Translations under genes and position numbers: made by a program | The notes under the pieces: model-generated | Databases searched by the model: none | What the model was told of the DNA's origin: nothing | What the model saw: the letters and a program-made list of their open reading frames with translations, nothing else | Assembly (NCBI RefSeq): GCF_019200975.1 | Contig: NZ_JAHTMR010000011.1 | Coordinates: forward strand, 124,001 to 188,000 | Direction of reading: 5' to 3' | DNA length: 64,000 nucleotides | From: Pseudomonas sp. PD9R | GTDB lineage: Bacteria; Pseudomonadota; Gammaproteobacteria; Pseudomonadales; Pseudomonadaceae | Shown here: piece after piece, positions 25,779-33,753 of the stretch | Numbering within the stretch: the first letter of the stretch is position 1 | Layout: each line of letters starts with the position of its first letter

Positions 25779-26961
25779 TCGAACCTCCTTGATCAATTTT
25801 TGCGCAGCGTGCCCAACCGATAGCGCGCTGTCCGCCGGCCGCTATTCGACCGTCGCGCAGGCGGGTGAAGGTAAGCAGATCCGGGCCCTGTTGCAACGTA
25901 TAACCGGCCAGCGCATCAGCCCCTTCACAACCCTGCACAAGCAGCGTCAGGCGCTCGGGCCAGGCGCTGTCGAGGTTGCCTTCATTGCGAATGCCGATGT
26001 CATAGAGGCCGTCCTGCGCCGAGAGTTTCAGCACCAGCCGACTGTCGAGGACATCCCCGCGAGCCACCGCTCGCAGGGTAGGCAGGCTCCAGGCCCTTCG
26101 ATCATCGGCCAGTGGCAGGCGAAACCAGATCAGGCCAGCCAGGTGAGGCGGTGGTTCTACGCGTAACTCGGCACCGAGGTTACTCAGTTGTCGTGGATCG
26201 GCCAGCAATTCCTGACGCTCGCCGTCACGCTCGACGCGCACTTCGCTTTCCACGACAGGCGCACCGCTGGCGCTCGGTAACAACGCTACGCCATAAGCCG
26301 GCAGTGCCAGGTAAAAGGGTTTTGAAGTGATGCGACTCCAGGCCTTGACCCAATTCCGAGCTTGCGCCGGATCAAACAAGCCGCGACGCGGATCGCTCAC
26401 CGCGTGCACCTGCAACACGCTGCTGTCGACTGTGGATAACAACGCGGGCAGTTCGGCACTGTCGAGCCAGGACGGCAAAGCGGTGATGCTCAACGGCAAC
26501 GTGGATGACAACGCCAAGCGCAAATGCCTGAGAAATTCGCGGTAGGCCGGTAGCCGTGCGTTACCCGCGTCGTGGTCGATTTCCACCCCTGCGAGGGTTA
26601 GCCCCTGAGCTTGCCAATCGCCGATCAGCTGCTGAATTTGCGCCGTCGCTTCGTCCTCATCCAACGAATTGAGTTGGCCATCCAGGCGAATCACCGCAAT
26701 CAGAGGCCGACCATCACGCTTGAGCAACGCCGGATCGATCCGCGCCCGATTCCATCCCACCTGAGGGAAGGCCTGCAACGCGAGAACGCGCAGTGTCGAA
26801 AAGTCCGCGCGACTATCCCGCAGCGCAGCGTCGTGGGCTGGGGTCCATTGCCGTTGCCAGACGTAGAGTTGTTGATCGAGCGGCGGCGCGGTCTCTGGTT
26901 TGCAACCATTTAGCAGCGCCAGCGCCGTCATCACGACCAACAAGCGTGTGAGTGAAACCAT
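25765..26961 (-). CDS. DUF3142 lipoprotein
   Basis: 398 residues beginning with a lipoprotein signal (LLVVMTALALLNGC; lipidated Cys at about residue 20). The domain resembles DUF3142, a TIM-barrel-like fold related to glycoside hydrolases: QLYVWQRQW at the start, LTLAGVEIDHDAGNARLPAY near 120-140 with acidic residues in a barrel-like position, and SITALPSWLDS. Enzymatic activity is not established. First gene of a two-gene operon with the large helical-repeat envelope protein. Confidence 0.8.
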   Translation of the reverse strand: MVSLTRLLVVMTALALLNGCKPETAPPLDQQLYVWQRQWTPAHDAALRDSRADFSTLRVLALQAFPQVGWNRARIDPALLKRDGRPLIAVIRLDGQLNSLDEDEATAQIQQLIGDWQAQGLTLAGVEIDHDAGNARLPAYREFLRHLRLALSSTLPLSITALPSWLDSAELPALLSTVDSSVLQVHAVSDPRRGLFDPAQARNWVKAWSRITSKPFYLALPAYGVALLPSASGAPVVESEVRVERDGERQELLADPRQLSNLGAELRVEPPPHLAGLIWFRLPLADDRRAWSLPTLRAVARGDVLDSRLVLKLSAQDGLYDIGIRNEGNLDSAWPERLTLLVQGCEGADALAGYTLQQGPDLLTFTRLRDGRIAAGGQRAIGWARCAKIDQGGSNVHP

Positions 26962-26986
26962 GAAAATGCCAATTCCTGAAATGCAG

Positions 26987-27008
26987 AAAGGGCCTTTCTC
27001 GGCCCTTT
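26987..27008. terminator. Rho-independent terminator-like hairpin
   Basis: AAAGGGCC (26987-26994), loop TTTCTC, GGCCCTTTT (27001-27009) with T-rich flanks on the plus strand. It lies in the 111-base gap downstream of the leftward oxidoreductase gene and upstream of the DUF3142 gene, so it probably ends the former transcript. Confidence 0.65.
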
Positions 27009-27072
27009 TTCGTTCTGCGTCTTACCCTACTCAGCCAACGACCGGTGAGCAATGCTGGCCGGCAAGGATCCT

Positions 27073-29103
27073 TCAGATATCAAGGACCAAAGGCTGCGTC
27101 CCCTGAGCCGGAATTGCACAGCAAATCAGCACATGTCCTTCGCCCGGTAATTCCGCCGGGGGCTGTGGATAGTTCACCTGGCCGCTGATAAGACGGGTTT
27201 TACAGGTACCGCAGGAACCACCACGGCAGCTGAATTCCGGATGCAAACCACGGCTTTCCGCCAGTTCCAACAGACTGCCGCCATCGGGTTGCCAGCGAGC
27301 CTCTTTGGCCGAACGTTGGAATACCACGGGCACAGAGGTGGAAGCGGCTGGCGGTTGCTCGATAACGATGGCGTCGGGGTCTGGTTGCCGGCGCAAAGTC
27401 GACGGCCCAAACGTTTCTGCATGAATGCGTACATCACGGATATCCAACTCGCGCAGACCGTCGTACATCGCCTGAGTAAAACTGCCGGGGCCACACAGGA
27501 CAAAATCCAGCTGATCGTAGTCTTCGACTTCCAGCAAATCCTTGAGCAGCGCGACGTCGATCCGCCCGGTCAAATCAAAATCTTCGCCTTCCCGTGCCTC
27601 TGGCTCCGGTTGACTGAGCAGGCGAACTACCCTGACTGCGTCACCGGCATCCTCGAGCAAGCGATCCAGCTCGGGACGAAATACTTGATCAGCCAATGTT
27701 CGCGAGCTCTGCAAGAACCAGGTCGGCCGAATATGCCGGGTGCGCAAACCCTGATACACCACCTCGCGCAGCATCGACAGCAGCGGCGTAATGCCGACCC
27801 CGGCAGCCAGCAACACCAGTGGCCGACGCTCATGGGGCGCCACGGTGAAATGCCCTTGAGGAGCACGTGCTTCCAGCAGATCACCAACGTGAAGCTGTTC
27901 GTGTAAGTGCGACGAAACTCGGCCATCACGCTTCACGCTGATGCGGAAAAAATCATCGGACGGTGCACTCGACAGACTGTAAGTGCGGATATGTATTTCG
28001 CCGTCAATGTTGAACCGCAGCGGCAAATGCTGCCCGGCTTGGAACAACGGCAACCCGGCACCGTCAGCGGGCTCTAGATAGATTGAGCGAATGTTGTGGC
28101 TCTGCGCTTCGATGCGCACGACTCGCAGCGGCCGCCAACTGTCGCCCAGAGCCTGCGCTTGCAGACGGGCATTGGTTTGCGTCCATGTACCGGTCAGCAA
28201 ACTGGTGGGCGATACGCCGTCGAACCGCCATCGTAATGCAAGAGCAGCGGGCCGACGCACCATATGTTCCACGTGGAACGTCCACAGACGTTCAGCGCCC
28301 TGAAAGGCCTCAACTTGCGGACCGTCAAGAATTATTGCGGTACGACCGCTGAGGTGCAGCAAATCGCCCGAATTGAAATCGATGAACAGTAAACCGGCCC
28401 GGGGATTAACCAGCAAGTTACCCAACGTATTGAAAAAAAGATTGCCCGCAAAATCTGGAATGGTCAGGCGATTGCCTTCCACTTGAACGAACCCGCTCTG
28501 TCCGCCGCGATGGGAAACATCCACCGAACGTCCGCCCTCGACATCCACGTAACTGGCGACAAAGAAGGTGTCAGCCTCGGCGATCATGGCTTTCGCCGCA
28601 TCGTCCAGCTCGCTGAAATGTTGCGCGGGCCGTGTGGCCGGGTCCGCCAGTGGCACTGAGCGAAACTGCCTTAATTGAATGTACTGCGGGCAGTTACCGT
28701 AGGACTGTTCCACCGTCACACCAAAGCCGCCTGCCGACACCGCGCCAACCCGGCCATTAATGCGATTGCGCCGCCGTGTGTGCAGTTCAATTCCCAGCAG
28801 GCCGATCGCGCCGCCATCGGTCAATTGTGCAGGATCGTCGACGCCAGGCAGGCTGCCAAATTGCAGAAGCCCCGGTTCCGGCGAGTGAACAAAGCCCGGC
28901 TGACCCTCCAACACGCTGGCCCAAGGATTCCCTTGCGCATCCACCGCGCCGAACAGCATGAACGGCAGTTGCTGATAGAACGTACGGTGCTGGTCCGGCA
29001 TCTGGCTGCGAATCACCCTGCGACCAAGGACCTCCATTCGCTCGGCAACACCCACATGAGCCTGCAACTGTCTCTCGCCAGCATGCCACGGTGAACGATC
29101 CAT
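27073..29103 (-). CDS. PNPOx-like / FAD-NAD reductase / 2Fe-2S ferredoxin fusion protein
   Basis: 676-residue multidomain redox protein. Residues about 1-310 form a pyridoxamine-phosphate-oxidase-like FMN split barrel. About 320-440 is the ferredoxin-reductase FAD domain (RTYSLSSAP motif). About 440-560 is the NAD(P)-binding part (LVLLAAGVGITPLLSMLREV). The last 90 residues are a plant-type 2Fe-2S ferredoxin with the cluster ligands in FSCRGGSCGTCKTRL and a distal Cys in VLICCAIP. Electrons should flow NAD(P)H to FAD to the iron-sulfur centre; the role of the N-terminal barrel and the substrate are unknown. Start at ATG 29103, with GGGGAG about 10 bases upstream. A parS site is embedded at 28265. 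Confidence 0.87.
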   Translation of the reverse strand: MDRSPWHAGERQLQAHVGVAERMEVLGRRVIRSQMPDQHRTFYQQLPFMLFGAVDAQGNPWASVLEGQPGFVHSPEPGLLQFGSLPGVDDPAQLTDGGAIGLLGIELHTRRRNRINGRVGAVSAGGFGVTVEQSYGNCPQYIQLRQFRSVPLADPATRPAQHFSELDDAAKAMIAEADTFFVASYVDVEGGRSVDVSHRGGQSGFVQVEGNRLTIPDFAGNLFFNTLGNLLVNPRAGLLFIDFNSGDLLHLSGRTAIILDGPQVEAFQGAERLWTFHVEHMVRRPAALALRWRFDGVSPTSLLTGTWTQTNARLQAQALGDSWRPLRVVRIEAQSHNIRSIYLEPADGAGLPLFQAGQHLPLRFNIDGEIHIRTYSLSSAPSDDFFRISVKRDGRVSSHLHEQLHVGDLLEARAPQGHFTVAPHERRPLVLLAAGVGITPLLSMLREVVYQGLRTRHIRPTWFLQSSRTLADQVFRPELDRLLEDAGDAVRVVRLLSQPEPEAREGEDFDLTGRIDVALLKDLLEVEDYDQLDFVLCGPGSFTQAMYDGLRELDIRDVRIHAETFGPSTLRRQPDPDAIVIEQPPAASTSVPVVFQRSAKEARWQPDGGSLLELAESRGLHPEFSCRGGSCGTCKTRLISGQVNYPQPPAELPGEGHVLICCAIPAQGTQPLVLDI
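28265..28280. promoter_or_regulatory. parS site inside the reductase-ferredoxin fusion gene
   Basis: TGTTCCACGTGGAACG, 15 of 16 bases of the palindrome at 55508. On the coding (minus) strand it again encodes Phe-His-Val-Glu. About 23 kb left of oriC. Confidence 0.86.
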
Positions 29104-29166
29104 TAAGGCTACTCCCCTGCGCAAAGTGCACAGCGTGAAAGGCCCGACAATGTCGGGCCGCAAGCA

Positions 29167-29793
29167 TCAGGCAGTTTTTTGCAGACCGGCAACGGTGCGC
29201 GGCATGCCGACAAAACCTGGCAAGGCTTCAATCCGCGCCAGCCAGGCGCGGATGTTGGCGTAGTCATCCAGCGATACATTGCCTTCCGGTGCATGGGCGA
29301 CGTAGCTGTAGGCCGCAACGTCGGCAATGGTCGGCTCGCTACCAGCCAGGTAAGTCGTATTAGCCAATTCCTGATCGATGACTTTGAGCACGGTGTGGGC
29401 GTAAGGGATCACTTCGTCAGCGTTGTAAGGCGCACCAAACACGGTAATCAGCCGGGCCCGGGCTGGGCCAAAGGCAATCGGCCCGGCAGCGACTGACAAC
29501 CAACGCTGCACTTTCGCCGCCCCCACCGGATCGGCTGGCAGCCAGCGACCGTTGCCGTATTTTTGCGCCAGATAAACCAGGATCGCGTTGGAATCAGCCA
29601 GCACCACACCTTGATCATCAAGAACCGGAACTTGGCCAAACGCATTGAGTGCGAGAAAGTCAGGCTGCTTGTGCGCGCCCTTGGCCAGATCGACGAAGAT
29701 CAGCTCAGTCGGCAGGTTCAACAGGGACAGCATCAGCTCGACACGGTGAGCGTGGCCCGAACGCGGGAAGTTGTATAGTTTGATGGCTTGCAT
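29167..29793 (-). CDS. Glutathione S-transferase family protein
   Basis: 208 residues: thioredoxin-like N-terminal domain (IKLYNFPRSGHAHRVELML; glutathione-binding segments FGQVPVLDD and ADSNAILVYLAQKYG) and an all-helical C-terminal domain containing the conserved AGSEPTIADVAAYSYV. Cytosolic conjugation or reduction of electrophiles with glutathione is the general role; substrate unknown. ATG 29793 has GGAG 7 bases upstream. It lies 63 bases upstream of the reductase fusion gene on the same strand and may be co-transcribed with it. Confidence 0.92.
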   Translation of the reverse strand: MQAIKLYNFPRSGHAHRVELMLSLLNLPTELIFVDLAKGAHKQPDFLALNAFGQVPVLDDQGVVLADSNAILVYLAQKYGNGRWLPADPVGAAKVQRWLSVAAGPIAFGPARARLITVFGAPYNADEVIPYAHTVLKVIDQELANTTYLAGSEPTIADVAAYSYVAHAPEGNVSLDDYANIRAWLARIEALPGFVGMPRTVAGLQKTA

Positions 29794-29922
29794 GGTTGGC
29801 TCCGCGGTGAGTGGCGCTGCTCGGGAGAGAAGAGCACCGATGGCAGCCATCTTCTATCACCCGCCAAAACAACAGAATAACCAGTAAACGCAATCCATTA
29901 TTTCAGCCAGTGAAACAACCCG

Positions 29923-30825
29923 TCAGCCCTGCAATGCCGGATGGTTCCGGAGCGCCTTCACCGCAAAATCGACAAAGCTGCGCACGCGCGCCGGGGCCTT
30001 GCGCCCGCCCTGATAGACCACATGGATGGGCAATGGCGGCATCTCGAAGTCAGCCAATATGATTTCCAACTCGCCCGCCGCGACCTTGCTTGCCACTTGA
30101 TAAGACAGAACCCGGGTGAAACCCAAACCCAGTGCCGCAGCGGCAATGGCTGCCTGATTCGCTGTCACCACCAGTCGCGGCTCCGCTCGGACGCTCAGCG
30201 GTTCATCACCTTCAAGGAATGGCCAACTTTTGAGTTGACCAATCGAGGACGTCGCGATGATCGGCGCCTGAGCCAACGCTTGCGGATGGGTTGGCCGACC
30301 CTGGGTGGCCAGAAACTGCGGCGACGCGCAAATCACCCGCCGAACTTCGCCGACGCGGATAGCATGTTGATTGCTATCGGGAAGCTCACCAATACGCACG
30401 GCCACGTCAACGCCCTCCTCCACCACGCTCACCACCCGGTCGACCAACAATGCATTGATCGTGACGTCTGGAAATTGCGTCAGAAAACTCACCATCAGCG
30501 GCGTGACGAACAACTCACCAAACAAAACCGGCGCGGTAATCGTCAGTTGCCCACGGGGTTGGGCGTGACTGCCCGCTGCCGAATCCTCGGCTTCCTGCAC
30601 TTCGGCGAGAATTCTCCGACAGTCTTCAAGATAACGTTGACCCGCCTCGCTCAGATTCACACTGCGCGTGGTGCGCGTGAGCAGTTGCGTGCCGATGCGC
30701 TGCTCCAGCGCTGCGACCGCACGGGTGACGCTGGCTGCCGACATACCCAAGCGCCGAGCGGCAGCGGAAAAGCCCTGCTCTTGGGCAACAGCGGCGAAGA
30801 CCTGCATTTCCTGGAAGCGGTCCAT
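29923..30825 (-). CDS. LysR family transcriptional regulator
   Basis: 300 residues with the N-terminal LysR helix-turn-helix (FAAVAQEQGFSAAARRLGMS, about 8-60) and a C-terminal periplasmic-binding-protein-like effector domain (from about 90). The sub-type with RYLEDCRRILAEVQEAEDSA after the HTH is common next to GST or quinone-oxidoreductase genes. AGGTGA lies 6 bases before ATG 30825. It is co-directional with the GST gene rather than divergent, with 129 bases between; control of the GST gene is plausible, not shown. Confidence 0.92.
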   Translation of the reverse strand: MDRFQEMQVFAAVAQEQGFSAAARRLGMSAASVTRAVAALEQRIGTQLLTRTTRSVNLSEAGQRYLEDCRRILAEVQEAEDSAAGSHAQPRGQLTITAPVLFGELFVTPLMVSFLTQFPDVTINALLVDRVVSVVEEGVDVAVRIGELPDSNQHAIRVGEVRRVICASPQFLATQGRPTHPQALAQAPIIATSSIGQLKSWPFLEGDEPLSVRAEPRLVVTANQAAIAAAALGLGFTRVLSYQVASKVAAGELEIILADFEMPPLPIHVVYQGGRKAPARVRSFVDFAVKALRNHPALQG

Positions 30826-30846
30826 GGAGTTCACCTCGCTCAAATC

Positions 30847-30923
30847 AAAAGATCGCAGCCTGCAGCAGCTCCTACACGTGTACGTCGATCCTCTGTAGGA
30901 GCTGCCGAAGGCTGCGATCTTTT
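30847..30923. repeat. REP palindrome, GATCGCAGCC...GGAGCTGCC family
   Basis: Arms AAAAGATCGCAGCCTGCAGC followed by AGCTCCTAC, and GTAGGAGCTGCCGAAGGCTG followed by CGATCTTTT. Located between the end of glmS and the start of the LysR gene, both leftward, so it separates two transcription units. Confidence 0.9.
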
Positions 30924-30948
30924 AGCTATTGCGCTATCTGTGGATAAC

Positions 30949-32781
30949 TTATTCCACAGTCACCGATTTAGCCAGGTTACGCGGCTGGTCAACGTCCGTG
31001 CCCTTGAGCACGGCTACGTAGTACGACAGCAGTTGCAACGGAATCGTGTAGAGAATCGGCGAAAGAATGTCGTGGATGTGCGGCATCTGAACAACGTGAG
31101 TGCCTTCACCATTGGTCATGCCGGCCTTCTCGTCGGCGAAAACGATCAGCTCACCACCCCGGGCGCGGACTTCCTGAAGGTTGGACTTCAGCTTCTCCAG
31201 CAGCTCGTTGTTCGGCGCTACGGTAACCACCGGCATATCGTTATCCACAAGCGCCAACGGACCGTGTTTCAGCTCGCCAGCCGGATAAGCTTCGGCGTGG
31301 ATGTAGGAGATTTCCTTGAGCTTGAGCGCCCCTTCCATCGCCACTGGGAACTGCGCGCCACGACCGAGGAACAGCGTGTGATTTTTCTCGGCGAACAGCT
31401 CGGCGATTTTTTCCACGGTGCTGTCCATGGCCAGTGCCTCGCCCAGTCGGGTCGGCAGGCGACGCAACTCTTCAACCAATGTGGCTTCAACGCCTTTGGC
31501 CAACGAACCGCGAACCTGACCGAGGGACAGGGTCAGTAACAGCAGGCCGACCAATTGCGTGGTAAAGGCTTTGGTCGAAGCCACGCCGATTTCACGACCG
31601 GCCTGGGTCAGCAGTGTCAGATCGGATTCACGTACCAGGGAACTGATGCCAACGTTGCAAATCGCCAGGCTGGCGAGGAAGCCCAGTTCCTTGGCGTTAC
31701 GCAGCGCAGCCAGGGTGTCCGCGGTTTCGCCAGACTGGGAGATGGTCACGAACAAGGTATCAGGCTGCACGACTACCTTGCGGTAGCGGAACTCGCTGGC
31801 GACTTCGACCTGGCAAGGAATACCGGCCAGCTCTTCGAGCCAGTAGCGCGCAACCATGCCGGCGTGATAACTGGTACCGCAAGCAACGATCTGTACATTG
31901 CGCACTTTGGCGAACAGTTCGGCGGCTTGTGGACCGAAAGCCTGTACCAAAACACCGTTAGGGCTCAGGCGACCTTCGAGGGTGCGTTGCACCACAGCAG
32001 GTTGCTCGTGGATTTCCTTGAGCATGAAATGGCGGAATTCGCCTTTGTCAGCGGCTTCGGCGCCGTCGCGGTACTGCACGGCTTCACGCTCGACAGCCTT
32101 GCCGTCAACATCCCAGATCTGCACGCTGTCGCGACGAATTTCGGCGATATCGCCTTCTTCGAGGTACATGAAGCGGTCGGTGACCTGACGCAGGGCCAAC
32201 TGGTCGGACGCAAGGAAGTTTTCACCCAGCCCCAGACCGATCACCAGCGGGCTGCCACTACGGGCCGCTACCAGGCGATCCGGCTGCTGACCACTGATGA
32301 CCGCCAAGCCGTAGGCGCCATGCAGTTCTTTGACTGTCGCCTTGAGGGCTACGGTCAGGTCGCGCATATCCTTGAGCTTATGGTTCAACAAGTGCGCGAT
32401 AACTTCAGTGTCCGTGTCCGAAGTGAACACATAACCCAGCGCCTTGAGCTGTTCGCGCAGGGCTTCGTGGTTTTCGATAATGCCGTTGTGCACCACCGCC
32501 AGATCACCGGAAAAATGCGGGTGTGCATTGCGCTCGCACGGCGCACCGTGGGTCGCCCAACGGGTGTGGGCGATACCCAGACGACCGACCAGCGGCGCTT
32601 CGACCAACGCCAGTTCCAGCTCACTGACTTTCCCCGGGCGACGCATGCGCTCAAGTTTTTCGTCATTGGTATAGACCGCCACGCCAGCGCTGTCATACCC
32701 ACGGTATTCCAAACGCTTGAGGCCCTCGACCAGGATGGCGGTGATGTTACGTTCTGCTACTGCGCCGACAATGCCACACAT
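30949..32781 (-). CDS. glmS: Glucosamine-fructose-6-phosphate aminotransferase (isomerising)
   Basis: 610-residue enzyme making glucosamine-6-phosphate from fructose-6-phosphate and glutamine, the entry to UDP-GlcNAc for peptidoglycan and LPS. The catalytic Cys2 follows the start Met (MCGIVGAVAERN), as needed after Met removal. The glutaminase domain covers about 1-240 (HTRWATHG, HNGIIENHE) and two SIS sugar-isomerase domains follow (ACGTSYHAGMVARYW; SQSGETADTL). Its start lies one base after the stop of the DeoR regulator, so the two are co-transcribed. A TTATCCACA box lies within the gene (31241), another at its 3' end (30939). Confidence 0.97.
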   Translation of the reverse strand: MCGIVGAVAERNITAILVEGLKRLEYRGYDSAGVAVYTNDEKLERMRRPGKVSELELALVEAPLVGRLGIAHTRWATHGAPCERNAHPHFSGDLAVVHNGIIENHEALREQLKALGYVFTSDTDTEVIAHLLNHKLKDMRDLTVALKATVKELHGAYGLAVISGQQPDRLVAARSGSPLVIGLGLGENFLASDQLALRQVTDRFMYLEEGDIAEIRRDSVQIWDVDGKAVEREAVQYRDGAEAADKGEFRHFMLKEIHEQPAVVQRTLEGRLSPNGVLVQAFGPQAAELFAKVRNVQIVACGTSYHAGMVARYWLEELAGIPCQVEVASEFRYRKVVVQPDTLFVTISQSGETADTLAALRNAKELGFLASLAICNVGISSLVRESDLTLLTQAGREIGVASTKAFTTQLVGLLLLTLSLGQVRGSLAKGVEATLVEELRRLPTRLGEALAMDSTVEKIAELFAEKNHTLFLGRGAQFPVAMEGALKLKEISYIHAEAYPAGELKHGPLALVDNDMPVVTVAPNNELLEKLKSNLQEVRARGGELIVFADEKAGMTNGEGTHVVQMPHIHDILSPILYTIPLQLLSYYVAVLKGTDVDQPRNLAKSVTVE

Positions 32782-32782
32782 G

Positions 32783-33559
32783 CTATTTCTCCTGACTGAT
32801 AGCCGCGCAAATCAACGTGATGCCGCGGGCCTGAATCTGATCCCGTGCCTCAAGCGGCAGGCGATCATCGGTAATAAGGGTATGGACGCTGCTCCAGGGC
32901 AGCTCCAGGTTGGGGATCTTGCGACCGATCTTGTCGGCCTCAACCATGACTACTACTTCGCGGGCGACTTCGGCCATGACTCGGCTTAGCCCCAGCAGTT
33001 CGTTGAAGGTGGTCGTACCGCGAACCAGATCAATGCCATCGGCACCGATAAACAATTGATCAAAGTCGTAGGAGCGCAGTACCTGCTCTGCTACCTGCCC
33101 CTGGAAGGACTCGGAGTGCGGGTCCCACGTACCGCCTGTCATTAACAGCACCGGTTCATGTTCAAGTTCGCTCAAAGCGTTGGCGACATGCAGGGAATTG
33201 GTCATCACTACCAGGCCCGGCTGTTGACCGAGCTCGGGAATCATCGAAGCGGTGGTGCTACCACTGTCGATGATGATGCGCGCATGTTCGCGGATTCGCG
33301 TCACTGCAGCGCGGGCGATGGCCTGCTTGTATTTGGACACCGGTTGGCCGAGATCGGCTACCAGTTCCTGAGGCATGGTGATTGCGCCGCCATAACGACG
33401 CAGCAGCAGACCATTACTTTCCAGTGCCGCCAGATCCTTGCGAATCGTAACTTCGGACGTTTCGAAGCGCTTGGCCAGTTCATCCACACTGACTTCGCCC
33501 TGCTCAGTGAGCAAGGCGAGGATATTGTGACGACGTTGTGGAGTGTTGCGCTTCGACAT
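32783..33559 (-). CDS. glmR: DeoR family regulator, GlmR-type
   Basis: 258 residues: N-terminal DeoR helix-turn-helix (RRHNILALLTEQGEVSVDEL ... SEVTIRKDL) and a sugar-phosphate-sensing DeoR C-terminal domain (IDSGSTTASMI near residue 95, and the GADGID segment near 155). Placed between glmU and glmS in pseudomonads this protein is known as GlmR, a regulator of amino-sugar and cell-wall metabolism. Start at ATG 33559 (MSKRNTPQRRHN); an upstream in-frame start at 33601 would add 14 residues unlike the family. No strong ribosome site at either. Confidence 0.9.
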   Translation of the reverse strand: MSKRNTPQRRHNILALLTEQGEVSVDELAKRFETSEVTIRKDLAALESNGLLLRRYGGAITMPQELVADLGQPVSKYKQAIARAAVTRIREHARIIIDSGSTTASMIPELGQQPGLVVMTNSLHVANALSELEHEPVLLMTGGTWDPHSESFQGQVAEQVLRSYDFDQLFIGADGIDLVRGTTTFNELLGLSRVMAEVAREVVVMVEADKIGRKIPNLELPWSSVHTLITDDRLPLEARDQIQARGITLICAAISQEK

Positions 33560-33658
33560 GGCTTGGTAAGTTTCGATTCGAAAGATAGCGGAAGCAATCA
33601 AAACCTATCGGCGAAACTTCGTCAAGCGTGGGAGTTAAAAAGATCTGTGGATAACCCT

Positions 33659-33735
33659 GTAGGAGCAGACGCAGGCTTCGATCTTTTGACTTTGATTCTT
33701 CAAGATCAAGAGATCGCAGTCTGCGCCAGCTCCTA
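33659..33735. repeat. Inverted-order REP pair (diverged)
   Basis: GTAGGAGCAGACGCAGGCTT followed by CGATCTTTT (33659-33687) and AGAGATCGCAGTCTGCGCCA followed by GCTCCTA (33709-33735). The two units are those of the GATCGCAGCC family but arranged tail-to-tail, opposite to the other five pairs, and both have drifted. Flanked by TTATCCACA boxes at 33646 and 33744 (reverse strand). Lies between glmU and glmR. Confidence 0.75.
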
Positions 33736-33753
33736 ACAGGGATTGTGGATAAC

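Noticed and set aside
29941..31539. 532-codon open frame opposite the LysR gene and glmS
   Set aside because: It runs antisense through two good genes and a REP palindrome; no family resemblance.
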